64,000 bases of DNA from Sphingomonas sp. (GTDB lineage: Bacteria > Pseudomonadota > Alphaproteobacteria > Sphingomonadales > Sphingomonadaceae): assembly GCF_030145815.1 (NCBI RefSeq), contig NZ_JAIXHL010000012.1, positions 96,174 to 160,173 on the forward strand, read 5' to 3'. The notes below the pieces were generated by a model that did not search any database, was not told the origin of the DNA, and saw nothing but the letters and a program-made list of their open reading frames with translations. This document shows positions 13,972 to 21,855 of this stretch, piece by piece. The position numbers were made by a program, and so were the translations under genes. Numbering within the stretch: position 1 is the first letter of the stretch; every line of letters begins with the position of its first letter.

Positions 13972-14955
13972 ATGGAATTTCTGATGTTGCTCTGGCTTGG
14001 CAAGCCGGTGTGGATGTGGCTCGCCTTCATGGGGCTGGTTGCCGCACTGCTCGCGCTTGACCTCGGCGTCCTGCATCGCAAGTCGCGCGAGATCGGGGTC
14101 AAGGAGAGCCTGATGCTCTCCGCTTTCTATATCGTTCTGGGCCTCGCGTTCAGCGGCTTTGTCTGGTGGCAGCTCGGCGAGACGGCGGCGATCAACTACG
14201 TCACCGGCTTCGTCGTCGAGAAAAGCCTGGCGATGGACAATGTCTTCGTCATCGCGATGATCTTCACCTATTTCGCGATCCCGCGTCAGTATCAGCACCG
14301 GGTGCTGTTCTGGGGCATCCTGGGCGTTATCGTGTTGCGCGCGATCATGATCGCACTGGGCGCAACGATCGTGTCCGAATTCGGCTGGGTGCTTTACCTC
14401 TTCGCCGCCTTCCTGATCTTCACGGGAATCAAGATGTGGCGGATGGTCGACACGCCCTATGACGTGGCGAACTCGCCGCTGCTCGGCTGGCTGAAACGGC
14501 ATATGCGCGTGACAGACGGGCTACGCGGATCGGCCTTCTTCGTTCAGGAACCGGATGCGAAGACGGGAACGATGGTGCGGCACGCGACGCCGTTGTTCCT
14601 CGCGCTGGTGATGATCGAGTTCGCCGACCTGGTGTTCGCAGTCGATTCGGTGCCGGCGATCTTTGCGATCACCACCGACCCGTTCATCGTCTACACGTCG
14701 AACATCTTTGCGATCCTGGGCCTGCGCGCGCTGTATTTCGCGCTGTCGGCGCTGGTCGACCGGTTCCATTATCTGAAGTACGCGCTTGCCGTGCTGCTGG
14801 TGTTCATCGGGTCGAAGATCTTCGTTGCCGATGCGCTGGGGCTCGCCAAGATCCCGCCGGTGGTGTCGCTGGGCATTACCGCGCTGATCCTGACGACGGG
14901 CGTGGTCTACTCGCTGTGGCGCACGCGCAATGCGCCGACGCCGAGCCTGACCTAA
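13972..14955 (+). CDS. TerC/Alx family membrane protein
   Basis: 327 residues, about nine membrane helices. Family motifs: VVEKSLAMDNVFVIAMIF (residues about 79-96), KMWRMVDTPYD, and the second acidic motif EFADLVFAVDSVPAIFAIT (about 221-239). Two Asp/Glu-bearing helices of this type are typical of Alx, which exports manganese and responds to high pH in E. coli; tellurite resistance is the historical name. It follows copy B of the structured RNA-like element. The stop overlaps the stop of the convergent mutT-like gene by four bases. Confidence 0.92.
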   Translation: MEFLMLLWLGKPVWMWLAFMGLVAALLALDLGVLHRKSREIGVKESLMLSAFYIVLGLAFSGFVWWQLGETAAINYVTGFVVEKSLAMDNVFVIAMIFTYFAIPRQYQHRVLFWGILGVIVLRAIMIALGATIVSEFGWVLYLFAAFLIFTGIKMWRMVDTPYDVANSPLLGWLKRHMRVTDGLRGSAFFVQEPDAKTGTMVRHATPLFLALVMIEFADLVFAVDSVPAIFAITTDPFIVYTSNIFAILGLRALYFALSALVDRFHYLKYALAVLLVFIGSKIFVADALGLAKIPPVVSLGITALILTTGVVYSLWRTRNAPTPSLT

Positions 14956-15422
14956 AGCAGCGCCTCGAGCATGCCGATCAGCGGGATATCCGCTGGCGGC
15001 ATGGCGAGGGTGCGCAACGCGGGCGGGTCAACCCATTGCAGCGCGGTCGCGTGCCGCGCCTGGGGTTCCCCGCCCCATTTGCGCAGCGTGTAGAGCAGCA
15101 GCAGCAAATGCCGGTCGCCCAGCGCTTCGCTGGCGAAGGTCGCGGGGATGAGCGCGGCGGGATCGACCGTGATGCCCAGTTCCTCGTGCAGCTCGCGGCA
15201 CAGCGCGGCCTCGGGCAGCTCGCCCGGCTCGACCTTGCCGCCGGGAAATTCCCACAGATCGGCCATCGGCTTGCCCGGTGGCCGCTGCTGCACGAGCACG
15301 CGTCCGTGATCGTCGACCATGGCCGCCGCCACCACCGTAAGGATACGCCCTCTTGAAATCCCAGCATCCGATTTCAGCATTTCGTTAATCTTGTTTCCGT
15401 AGTTTCCCGGTAGCGCCAACAT
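14952..15422 (-). CDS. mutT: 8-oxo-dGTP diphosphatase-like Nudix hydrolase (MutT)
   Basis: Up to 156 residues. Complete Nudix box GGKVEPGE...CRELHEELGI after the strand LVQQRPPGKPMADLWEFPG, the arrangement found in MutT, which removes 8-oxo-dGTP from the nucleotide pool. The start is not certain: ATG 15422 leaves only 12 bases to the divergent pilin gene, ATG 15380 (MLKSDAGISRG) gives the usual length and leaves room for promoters. It ends convergently with terC. Confidence 0.85.
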   Translation of the reverse strand: MLALPGNYGNKINEMLKSDAGISRGRILTVVAAAMVDDHGRVLVQQRPPGKPMADLWEFPGGKVEPGELPEAALCRELHEELGITVDPAALIPATFASEALGDRHLLLLLYTLRKWGGEPQARHATALQWVDPPALRTLAMPPADIPLIGMLEALL

Positions 15423-15434
15423 GAAAGGCCGAGG

Positions 15435-15617
15435 ATGCGTGAACGCAAGCCATTGCTGACCCGGCTGTCACGCTGCAACCGCGGCGCGACGGCGGTCGAA
15501 TATGGGTTCATCCTCGCGCTCATCGTCCTGGTCCTGATCGGGGCACTGACCGAACTGGCCGGCGGCACCACGGGCATGTGGAACAATGTCAGCAACAAGG
15601 TCCAGAACCCCGGCTGA
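15435..15617 (+). CDS. Flp/Fap-type pilin (first copy)
   Basis: 60 residues. Positively charged leader ending in RG, then the TadV-type processing context G-ATAVEY and a hydrophobic segment GFILALIVLVLIGALTELAGG. Cleavage after Gly17 is expected. The C-terminal part (TTGMWNNVSNKVQNPG) differs from the two following copies apart from NVSN. GAGG precedes the ATG. No tad or cpa assembly gene lies in this window, so secretion would depend on a locus elsewhere. Confidence 0.85.
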   Translation: MRERKPLLTRLSRCNRGATAVEYGFILALIVLVLIGALTELAGGTTGMWNNVSNKVQNPG

Positions 15618-15746
15618 ATTTTCGTCGATGCGGGCGTGCGTCTAAGGCCTTTATTAACTTCCGTCCCCTAGTTTCGGGCTTGCTGAGACCGGTTTTCGCC
15701 GGGGGCAGCCGGGAAAACTGAAGCTTCGAACAGGATGGAGACCGGT

Positions 15747-15914
15747 ATGAACACGATCCGCAAGATTTTTGGCAACAAGAAGGGCGCCACCGCAATCGAG
15801 TACGGCCTGATCGCCGCTCTGATCGCCGTCGCTGCAATCGCCGCGATGCAGGGCCTGGGCAACCAGCTCAAGACCACCTTCACCAACGTTTCGTCGAACA
15901 TGAAGGCGTCGTAA
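15747..15914 (+). CDS. Flp/Fap-type pilin (second copy)
   Basis: 55 residues. Leader MNTIRKIFGNKKG, cleavage context G-ATAIEY, hydrophobic helix LIAALIAVAAIAAMQGLG, then a short soluble end TFTNVSSNMKAS. The ribosome site GGATGGAG lies upstream. A strong terminator follows at 15944, so it can be transcribed as a single gene, as is usual for the major Flp pilin. The third copy repeats its mature part almost residue for residue. Confidence 0.92.
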   Translation: MNTIRKIFGNKKGATAIEYGLIAALIAVAAIAAMQGLGNQLKTTFTNVSSNMKAS

Positions 15915-15943
15915 GACCGCTTCGTTTCGAAACGACTGAACAG

Positions 15944-15977
15944 GGGGCGGTGAGCCAGCGGTTCACCGCCCCTTTTT
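15944..15977 (+). terminator. Rho-independent terminator after the second flp gene
   Basis: Perfect 10-bp stem GGGGCGGTGA (15944-15953) with TCACCGCCCC (15963-15972), nine-base loop, followed by TTTTT. It lies between the second and third pilin genes and ends 16 bases before the next ATG. Confidence 0.9.
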
Positions 15978-15993
15978 CGATGCAGGGGGATTT

Positions 15994-16164
15994 ATGGTTA
16001 AGCGCCTGTTGGCGACGCTGCGCGACACCCGCGCCGCGACCGCAATCGAATATGGCCTGATCGCCGCGCTGATTGCCGTGGCCGCGATCGCCGCGATGCA
16101 GGGCCTGGGCAATCAGCTCAAGAAGACGTTCACCAACGTCTCGTCGAACATGAAAGCGTCGTAA
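15994..16164 (+). CDS. Flp/Fap-type pilin (third copy, altered cleavage site)
   Basis: 56 residues: leader MVKRLLATLRDTRA, then ATAIEYGLIAALIAVAAIAA and the same C-terminus as copy two except K-K for K-T. The Gly normally found before the processing site is Ala here, so the site reads A-ATAIEY. GGGGGA precedes the ATG. It lies directly behind the terminator of copy two and has its own terminator, so it may be expressed only by read-through or from a promoter I cannot see. Confidence 0.88.
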   Translation: MVKRLLATLRDTRAATAIEYGLIAALIAVAAIAAMQGLGNQLKKTFTNVSSNMKAS

Positions 16165-16184
16165 TCTCGGCGACCCAACAATAA

Positions 16185-16214
16185 GGGGCGGCGACCATCG
16201 GTCCCGCCCCGTTT
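16185..16214 (+). terminator. Rho-independent terminator after the third flp gene
   Basis: GGGGCGG (16185-16191) pairs with CCGCCCC (16204-16210); inside it GACC (16193-16196) pairs with GGTC (16200-16203) around a three-base loop, with one bulged C. GTTTT follows. It also separates the pilin genes from the convergent accA. Confidence 0.88.
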
Positions 16215-16236
16215 TCGTTGGCACCTACAGAGCGGA

Positions 16237-17184
16237 TCAGGCTCGGCCCATCGCCAGAAACTTGGCGCGGCGGGCCTGGCGGAGCGCGGTGGCGCTTTGG
16301 CCCGACAGATCCTTGAGTGCGGATTCGATCGCGTCGCCCAGCGCATCGATCGCCTTGGCATGGTCGCGATGCGCGCCGCCCAGCGGCTCGGCGACGATCG
16401 TGTCGATCACGCCGAGTTCCTTGAGGTGCTGTGCGGTCACCTTCATCGCCTCGGCGGCGTCGGCGGCCTTGTCGGCGGTGCGCCACAGGATCGACGCGCA
16501 CCCCTCGGGCGAGATCACCGAATAAACCGCATGCTCCATCATCAGAACGCGGTTGCCCGCGGCAAGCGCGACCGCGCCACCCGAACCGCCCTCGCCCAGG
16601 ATCGATGCGACCATCGGCACGCCAAGGTTGAGGCACGCTTCGGTCGAGCGGGCGATGGCCTCGGCCTGACCGCGCTCCTCCGCCTCCATGCCGGGGAAGG
16701 CGCCGGAGGTGTCGACGAGGGTAATGACCGGAATCCCGAACTTGTCGGCCAGCTCGACGAGGCGGATCGCCTTGCGATAGCCCTCCGGCTTGCCCATGCC
16801 GAAATTGTGGCGCAGGCGGCTGGTGGTGTCGTCGCCCTTTTCATGGCCGATCACCATGACGCGCTGGCCGCGGAAGCGACCAAGCCCGCCCTGAATCGCC
16901 TGATCGTCGGCGAACGCTCGGTCGCCGCCGAGCGGCATGAAATCCTCGATCAACCGCGCGACATAATGTTTGAAGTGCGGCCGCTCCGGATGGCGCGCGA
17001 CGAGGGTCTTTTGCCACGGCGTCAGCTTGGCATAGGCATCCTTGAGGAAGCGGTCGGACTTGGCCTGGAGCTTGGCGACTTCGGACTCGATATCCACCTC
17101 GCCGCCCGCCGCCGCGTCACGCAATTCGTCGATCCGGGCCTGAAGCTCCGCAATCGGCTTTTCGAATTCAAGAAAACTGGCCAT
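16237..17184 (-). CDS. accA: Acetyl-CoA carboxylase carboxyltransferase subunit alpha
   Basis: 315 residues, the usual length. N-terminal helical part (FEKPIAELQARIDELR), then the crotonase-like carboxyltransferase core with TSGAFPGMEAEERGQAEAIA, the ILGEGGSGGAVALAAGNRVLM oxyanion region, and ISPEGCASILWR. It works with AccD to move CO2 from biotin to acetyl-CoA, the first step of fatty acid synthesis. ATG 17184 gives the standard start MASFLEFEKP. xerD ends nine bases upstream, so the two are probably one transcript. Confidence 0.96.
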   Translation of the reverse strand: MASFLEFEKPIAELQARIDELRDAAAGGEVDIESEVAKLQAKSDRFLKDAYAKLTPWQKTLVARHPERPHFKHYVARLIEDFMPLGGDRAFADDQAIQGGLGRFRGQRVMVIGHEKGDDTTSRLRHNFGMGKPEGYRKAIRLVELADKFGIPVITLVDTSGAFPGMEAEERGQAEAIARSTEACLNLGVPMVASILGEGGSGGAVALAAGNRVLMMEHAVYSVISPEGCASILWRTADKAADAAEAMKVTAQHLKELGVIDTIVAEPLGGAHRDHAKAIDALGDAIESALKDLSGQSATALRQARRAKFLAMGRA

Positions 17185-17193
17185 CGCGCGCAC

Positions 17194-18123
17194 CTATGCG
17201 CGGTCGCGCTTCGCGTCAACGCGGGGCGTATCGGCGAGCGGGTGGCGTTCGTTGACCAGGGTGACCAGCCGGGCGCTGTCGACATGGGTGTAGATTTCGG
17301 TCGTCGCGATGTCGGCATGGCCCAGCATCGTCTGCAATGCGCGCAGATCCGCCCCGCCCTCGAGGAGATGCGTGGCGAAGGCGTGGCGCAGAACGTGCGG
17401 GCTGATCCGGTCGGGCGGGATGCCCGCCAGCCCCGCAATCTCGCGGACCATCTGGTACAGGCGGATGCGGCTCAAATGCCCCTTGCCCGAGGGGAACAGC
17501 CAGGGCCGCGCCGGATCGACATGCTCGCGCCACGCGGCCACCGCCGCGCGCGCGCGATCGGACAGCGGAACCAGCCGCTCCTTCCCGCCCTTGCCGCGCA
17601 GGATCAGATAGGGCTTGTCCGGCTGGACCGCGCCGCGCGGTAGCGACACCAGTTCGCTCGCGCGCAGGCCCGAGCCATAGAGGAGTTCGATCAGCGCGAG
17701 CAGGCGCAGGTCGTGCGGGTCGGGGGGAACGCGATCGATCCGAGTCTGGATCGCCGCGAAGATCGCCTCGACATCCGCGTTGGATAGCGTCTTGGGCAGG
17801 CCGCGCCCTGTGCCGGGCCGGGGCAGCGCGCTGCCGGGATCGTCGGCGCGGAGCTTTTCGTCGAGGAGGAAGCCATAGAAGCGGCGCAGCGCGGCGGATT
17901 TGCGCGCGACGGTGGCGCGGGCGAGGTCGCGCCACTCCTCTGCCAGCCGCTCGATCGCCGCGCGGTCGGCCAGTGCGAGCCCGCCGTCGAGCGCCTGCGA
18001 CGCCAGCCGCAAATCGGTGCCATAGGCCGCGATGGTGTTGGCCGAAGCCCCCGCCTCAGCCGCCAGCATCTCGAGAAAGCGCTCGATCAGCGCCGGGTCG
18101 TCGCCCGGGCGGATCGTCGTCAA
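17194..18123 (-). CDS. xerD: Tyrosine recombinase XerD-like
   Basis: 309 residues. N-terminal core-binding (SAM-like) domain, residues about 5-95, and C-terminal catalytic domain with Arg in SGLRASELVSL, HVLRHAFATHLL (His-x-x-Arg), LGHADIATTEIYTH with the last His and the nucleophile Tyr. This chromosome-borne form resolves dimers at dif with XerC. The start is TTG 18123, which overlaps the TGA of the upstream gene (TTGA), with no ATG nearby. Being beside accA is usual in alphaproteobacteria. Confidence 0.9.
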   Translation of the reverse strand: MTTIRPGDDPALIERFLEMLAAEAGASANTIAAYGTDLRLASQALDGGLALADRAAIERLAEEWRDLARATVARKSAALRRFYGFLLDEKLRADDPGSALPRPGTGRGLPKTLSNADVEAIFAAIQTRIDRVPPDPHDLRLLALIELLYGSGLRASELVSLPRGAVQPDKPYLILRGKGGKERLVPLSDRARAAVAAWREHVDPARPWLFPSGKGHLSRIRLYQMVREIAGLAGIPPDRISPHVLRHAFATHLLEGGADLRALQTMLGHADIATTEIYTHVDSARLVTLVNERHPLADTPRVDAKRDRA

Positions 18124-19922
18124 AGCCGGGTAATCGCCTCGACGGCGATCATCCGCGCATAGCCGTCGAGCCCGACCTGAGAGAGCGCGCGGGTGATGTG
18201 ATACAGCGCCTCGGGCGAGATGCCTTCCCATACCCGGCTCTGCATGCCGACCGCAGCGAGCAGGATCACGGTTCCCGGCTGGTTCGCATCCGCCGCCTGC
18301 GCGATGGCACGCGTCCAGGCGTTGGCGGCGCCGAATTCGACCCCCGAAGCGCGCATCAGCCGCTCGCCATCGCCAGTCGGGATGCGGCCCATCCCGGCCA
18401 TCGCGGCGATCAGCATCGCGCCATTGGTCGAGTCGGCGCTGTTCCGATACGCCTCGACATCGCCGACCGCGACCGCGCGGCCGGGTTCGGCGAGGAGCAA
18501 CATGCCCCAGCCGTCGCTGCCGCGCGGCGCAATCTGCTTCCAGCGCAGCGCGGCGCGGTCGAGGCCGGCACTGAGCATCGATGCGATCAGGCGATCGGCG
18601 TCGGCGCTATGTTCGGCCGATGGGGTCAGGCGCGCGGCGGCGCGGGCGGTGAGGATCAACCGGCTATAGGTGGCGCGCGGGCCCTGTGCCTCGTCCCACA
18701 GCTGGCGCATCCGCTCGACCCGGTCGGCGGCGGTGGCGGCGGTGAAGGAGGCGCGCAGGTCGCGGGCAACCGCGACTTCGGCGATCGACGGATCTTCCTG
18801 CGCCTCGATCTCACCATAGAGGTCGGTCAGCGCCTGACTGGAAAAGATGCCCTGGCTCGCCGCAGCTTCGGCTGCGGCAGCGCGATCGCGCAGGCCCAGC
18901 ATTGGCGCGGTCGCGCGCCAGTAGCGCAATTGCGGCCCGGCGGTGCCGTAGAGACGCTCGGGAATATCGGTTGCGGACGCCACCGCCAGACCCCAGCGCC
19001 ACGCGCTGATGCGGTCGACCGGATCCCATTCGATCGTCACCGCGCGGCGGCCCGAAACGCCCATGCCCACCAGCTTTTCGGCAAGCAGCACATCGACCGC
19101 ATTGCCCATCCGGCGGCGGCTGGCGTCGATCAGCGGTCCTGCCTTGCTGGGATCGCCGTCCAGCCCGGCGCAAATCGCCTCGGCCAGCCGCCAGTTGCGG
19201 TCGGGCGCGGCGTCCAGCGCAGGCCTGACCATCGGGCACATGCCACCCGGATCGGCAGTGGCGAGCATCGCCTGCATCGCCACCTGAAACATCTTGGGCG
19301 TGTAGTTGGCGATATCGACCGACTGGACCAGCGCGCGGGCGGCGTCCGCCTCACCCATGCGGATCAGCAGCCAGGCTCGCTCGGCCGCGAAATCCGCGCC
19401 GTTGAGGCCGCGCGGGGTGTTGACCCGCGACAGCAGCGCGCGGCGCAGCGCGATCGACAGCCAGCGCGATGCGACCGGCGCATCGGTGCGGCGCATCAGC
19501 GTCTGGAGGAAACCGCCATCGGCAGTGCCGAATGCAGTGACGGATAGCCCGTCGCTGGCGGGCGAAGATGGGCCGACCTGCGCCAGCGAACGCTTGGCGA
19601 AATCGGGAAGTTCGTAGCGCGCGATCGTCGCGTAATCGATCTCGCCCGTCGTTTCGGGCGTAACGCCGCCAGCCGCAGCAGTGGCGTTGCCGATCTCACC
19701 CGTTGGCGCGGTCAGCGCATCCGGGCGCGGCGCAGCGGTCGGCCCAGCAGCGGGCGCTCCGGTCGCGGCCGGGGCGGGCGCAGGTGCGGGCGCCGGGGCC
19801 GGATCGTCAAACCCCGGGGGCAGCAGCGATTCGGGGCGATCCTGCCCCAGCGCGGGAATTCCCACGCCGGCAGCGACCACCAGAACCGCGGCGAGCGCGG
19901 TTTTAGTTCGAGAGATTGTCAA
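18120..19922 (-). CDS. Secreted hypothetical protein with helical repeats
   Basis: 600 residues from TTG 19922. Signal peptide (SRTKTALAAVLVVAAGVGIPALG), then a Pro/Ala-rich linker about residues 38-90, then Ala-rich helices resembling tetratricopeptide or Sel1-type solenoid repeats to the end, without clear catalytic motifs. I recognise it only as the kind of conserved sphingomonad protein found next to xerD. Probably periplasmic. The start overlaps the end of the small membrane protein gene by 20 bases and its stop overlaps the xerD start. Confidence 0.75.
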   Translation of the reverse strand: MTISRTKTALAAVLVVAAGVGIPALGQDRPESLLPPGFDDPAPAPAPAPAPAATGAPAAGPTAAPRPDALTAPTGEIGNATAAAGGVTPETTGEIDYATIARYELPDFAKRSLAQVGPSSPASDGLSVTAFGTADGGFLQTLMRRTDAPVASRWLSIALRRALLSRVNTPRGLNGADFAAERAWLLIRMGEADAARALVQSVDIANYTPKMFQVAMQAMLATADPGGMCPMVRPALDAAPDRNWRLAEAICAGLDGDPSKAGPLIDASRRRMGNAVDVLLAEKLVGMGVSGRRAVTIEWDPVDRISAWRWGLAVASATDIPERLYGTAGPQLRYWRATAPMLGLRDRAAAAEAAASQGIFSSQALTDLYGEIEAQEDPSIAEVAVARDLRASFTAATAADRVERMRQLWDEAQGPRATYSRLILTARAAARLTPSAEHSADADRLIASMLSAGLDRAALRWKQIAPRGSDGWGMLLLAEPGRAVAVGDVEAYRNSADSTNGAMLIAAMAGMGRIPTGDGERLMRASGVEFGAANAWTRAIAQAADANQPGTVILLAAVGMQSRVWEGISPEALYHITRALSQVGLDGYARMIAVEAITRL

Positions 19923-20040
19923 GCGGGACGGCCTTCTCGATGCGCACCGGCTGCTTTTCCGTATCGCGCCCCGCGAGGAAAAACAGCCCTCCGATCAACA
20001 GGATAGCGACAATGACGATGATGATGAGCGAACGGGACAT
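19903..20040 (-). CDS. Small single-helix membrane protein
   Basis: 45 residues from ATG 20040: MSRS, a helix of about 20 residues rich in Ile and Leu (IIIVIVAILLIGGLFFLAG), then a charged tail RDTEKQPVRIEKAVPLDNLSN. Its last 20 bases overlap the TTG start region of the 600-residue secreted protein, so the two are coupled. The overlap and clean membrane-helix profile make it a real gene; the role is unknown. Divergent from aroK. Confidence 0.75.
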   Translation of the reverse strand: MSRSLIIIVIVAILLIGGLFFLAGRDTEKQPVRIEKAVPLDNLSN

Positions 20041-20120
20041 CGACCCCCTCAAACCGGTTCTGAACACAGGCGACAGGCCTTTTGCCCGAGCGCGATGCTC
20101 GCTGTATAGCCCCCGCGACC

Positions 20121-20660
20121 ATGCTGCAAACCCACCCGGCCAATCCTGAACCGATTACCCGTCCGATCGTGCTGATTGGCCTGATGGGCGTGGGCAAGAC
20201 CACGGTGGGCCGTCGCCTCGCCCAGCGGCTGAAACTCCCCTTTGTCGACGCGGATGCGGAGATCGAGGCGGCGGCGGGCATGACTGTCGCCGAAATCTTC
20301 GAGCGATTCGGCGAACCGCATTTCCGCGATGGCGAACGGCGGGTGATCGCGCGGCTGATCGACGGCGAACCCAAGGTCATCGCGACCGGCGGCGGCGCGT
20401 TCCTGAACGACGAGACCCGCGCGCTGATCCTTGACCAGGCGACCGCGATCTGGCTGGACGCCGCCCCCAAGGTCTTGGCCGAACGCGTTGCCAAGCGCGA
20501 CCATCGCCCGCTGCTGCGCGGAAAGGATCCGTTGAAGGTGCTCACCGAACTGGCCGAAATTCGTAACCCGATCTATGCGCTCGCCCCGATCCATGTGGTG
20601 AGCAAGGTCGCGCCGCATGAGGCGACGGTCAGCGCGATCCTGGCGGAGCTGGGCCGTTGA
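20121..20660 (+). CDS. aroK: Shikimate kinase
   Basis: 179 residues. Walker A GLMGVGKTTVGRRLA (about residues 19-33), shikimate-binding DADAEIE and FRDGERRVI, GGGAFL loop and the lid Arg in RPLL. It phosphorylates shikimate with ATP, the fifth step to chorismate. ATG 20121 gives the normal length; a TTG at 20082 would add 13 residues. The stop overlaps the aroB start, the classic aroKB pair. Confidence 0.95.
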   Translation: MLQTHPANPEPITRPIVLIGLMGVGKTTVGRRLAQRLKLPFVDADAEIEAAAGMTVAEIFERFGEPHFRDGERRVIARLIDGEPKVIATGGGAFLNDETRALILDQATAIWLDAAPKVLAERVAKRDHRPLLRGKDPLKVLTELAEIRNPIYALAPIHVVSKVAPHEATVSAILAELGR

Positions 20661-21757
20661 ACGTCGTTCCGGTCGCGCTGGGGGCGCGCAGCTATGAGGT
20701 ACGGATCGCCAGCGGGTTGCTGATGCAGGCGGCGGAGCAGCTGGCGCCGCTGTCGCGCGGGCGGCCGTTTGTGATCGTGACCGACGCCAATGTCGCGCCG
20801 CATGCGGCACGGCTGGCAGCGCTGCTCCACAATGGTGGGTTGGCGAGCGACATTATCACGCTGCCGGCGGGCGAGGCGACCAAGAGCTGGGGGCAGCTCG
20901 AATCGCTGACCGACGCGCTGCTCGAACGCGGGATCGAGCGCGGCGACCATGTCATCGCGCTGGGTGGCGGGGTGATCGGGGATCTGGTCGGCTTCGCCAC
21001 CTCAATCCTCAAGCGCGGCTGCAACTTCGTGCAGATCCCGACGACCCTGCTGGCCCAAGTCGACAGCTCGGTCGGCGGCAAGACCGCAATCAACAGCCGC
21101 GCCGGCAAGAACCTGATCGGCGCATTCCACCAGCCGTCGCTGGTGCTGATCGACCCGGACCTGCTCGACACCCTCCCGCTGCGCGACCTGCGCGCGGGCT
21201 ATGCCGAGGTGGTCAAATATGGCCTGATCGACGATTTCGCGTTCTTCGAGTGGTGCGAGGCCAATGGCGCAGCCTTGCTATCGGGCGATCCAGCGGCGCG
21301 CGAATATGCCATCGCGCATTCGGTTGCGGCCAAGGCGCGAATCGTGGCTGCGGACGAGCGCGAGACCACGGGCGTGCGCGCGCTGCTCAATCTCGGCCAT
21401 ACCTTTGGCCATGCGCTGGAGGCGGAGACCGGCTTTTCCGACGCGCTGCTGCATGGCGAGGGCGTCGCGGCCGGCATGGCGCTGGCCTTTGCCTATTCGG
21501 CGCGGCGCGGCCTGTGCCCGGGGCAGGATGCCGAACGGGTCGCGGCGCATCTGAAGGCGATGGAGATGCCGCACGATCTGGCCAGCGCGGGCATTACCGC
21601 GTCAGGCGCGACCCTGGTCGGCCATATGCTGCACGACAAGAAGATGGACGCCGGCACCCTGCCCTTCCTGCTCGCGCGCGGGATCGGGCAAACCTATCTG
21701 GACAAGCAGGTCGATCTGGCGGACGTGGCAGCGTTTCTGGACGAACTGCCGCGCTGA
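20657..21757 (+). CDS. aroB: 3-dehydroquinate synthase
   Basis: 366 residues. NAD-binding GGGVIGDLVGFATSILKRG, the TTLLAQVDSSVGGKT substrate loop, and three zinc ligands: Glu in AGYAEVVKYG, His in LGHTFGHALE and His in LHGEGVAAGM. It closes DAHP to 3-dehydroquinate. The start is TTG 20657 in a TTGA overlap with aroK, with no ATG available near it. Confidence 0.96.
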   Translation: MNVVPVALGARSYEVRIASGLLMQAAEQLAPLSRGRPFVIVTDANVAPHAARLAALLHNGGLASDIITLPAGEATKSWGQLESLTDALLERGIERGDHVIALGGGVIGDLVGFATSILKRGCNFVQIPTTLLAQVDSSVGGKTAINSRAGKNLIGAFHQPSLVLIDPDLLDTLPLRDLRAGYAEVVKYGLIDDFAFFEWCEANGAALLSGDPAAREYAIAHSVAAKARIVAADERETTGVRALLNLGHTFGHALEAETGFSDALLHGEGVAAGMALAFAYSARRGLCPGQDAERVAAHLKAMEMPHDLASAGITASGATLVGHMLHDKKMDAGTLPFLLARGIGQTYLDKQVDLADVAAFLDELPR

Positions 21758-21784
21758 AGCTGCTCCGCGCCGGGCACAAAGCTT

Positions 21785-21827
21785 GGGGTGGAGGGTATGT
21801 AGTTCCGGGGGGAATACCCCCCACCCC
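21785..21827. terminator. Hairpin between convergent aroB and dnaA
   Basis: GGGGTGGAGGGTAT (21785-21798) pairs with ATACCCCCCACCCC (21814-21827), 13 of 14 bases, with a 15-base loop. A further CCGGGGGG/CCCCCCGG pairing is possible with the bases beyond it. It lacks a T-run, so it is a stem-loop that could act on both strands rather than a textbook terminator. Confidence 0.45.
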
Positions 21828-21855
21828 GGCGTCCCCCCGGAGGGAGACGCAAGCT

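Noticed and set aside
15435..16164. Tad secretion cluster
   Set aside because: Only pilin genes are present; the neighbours are mutT and accA.
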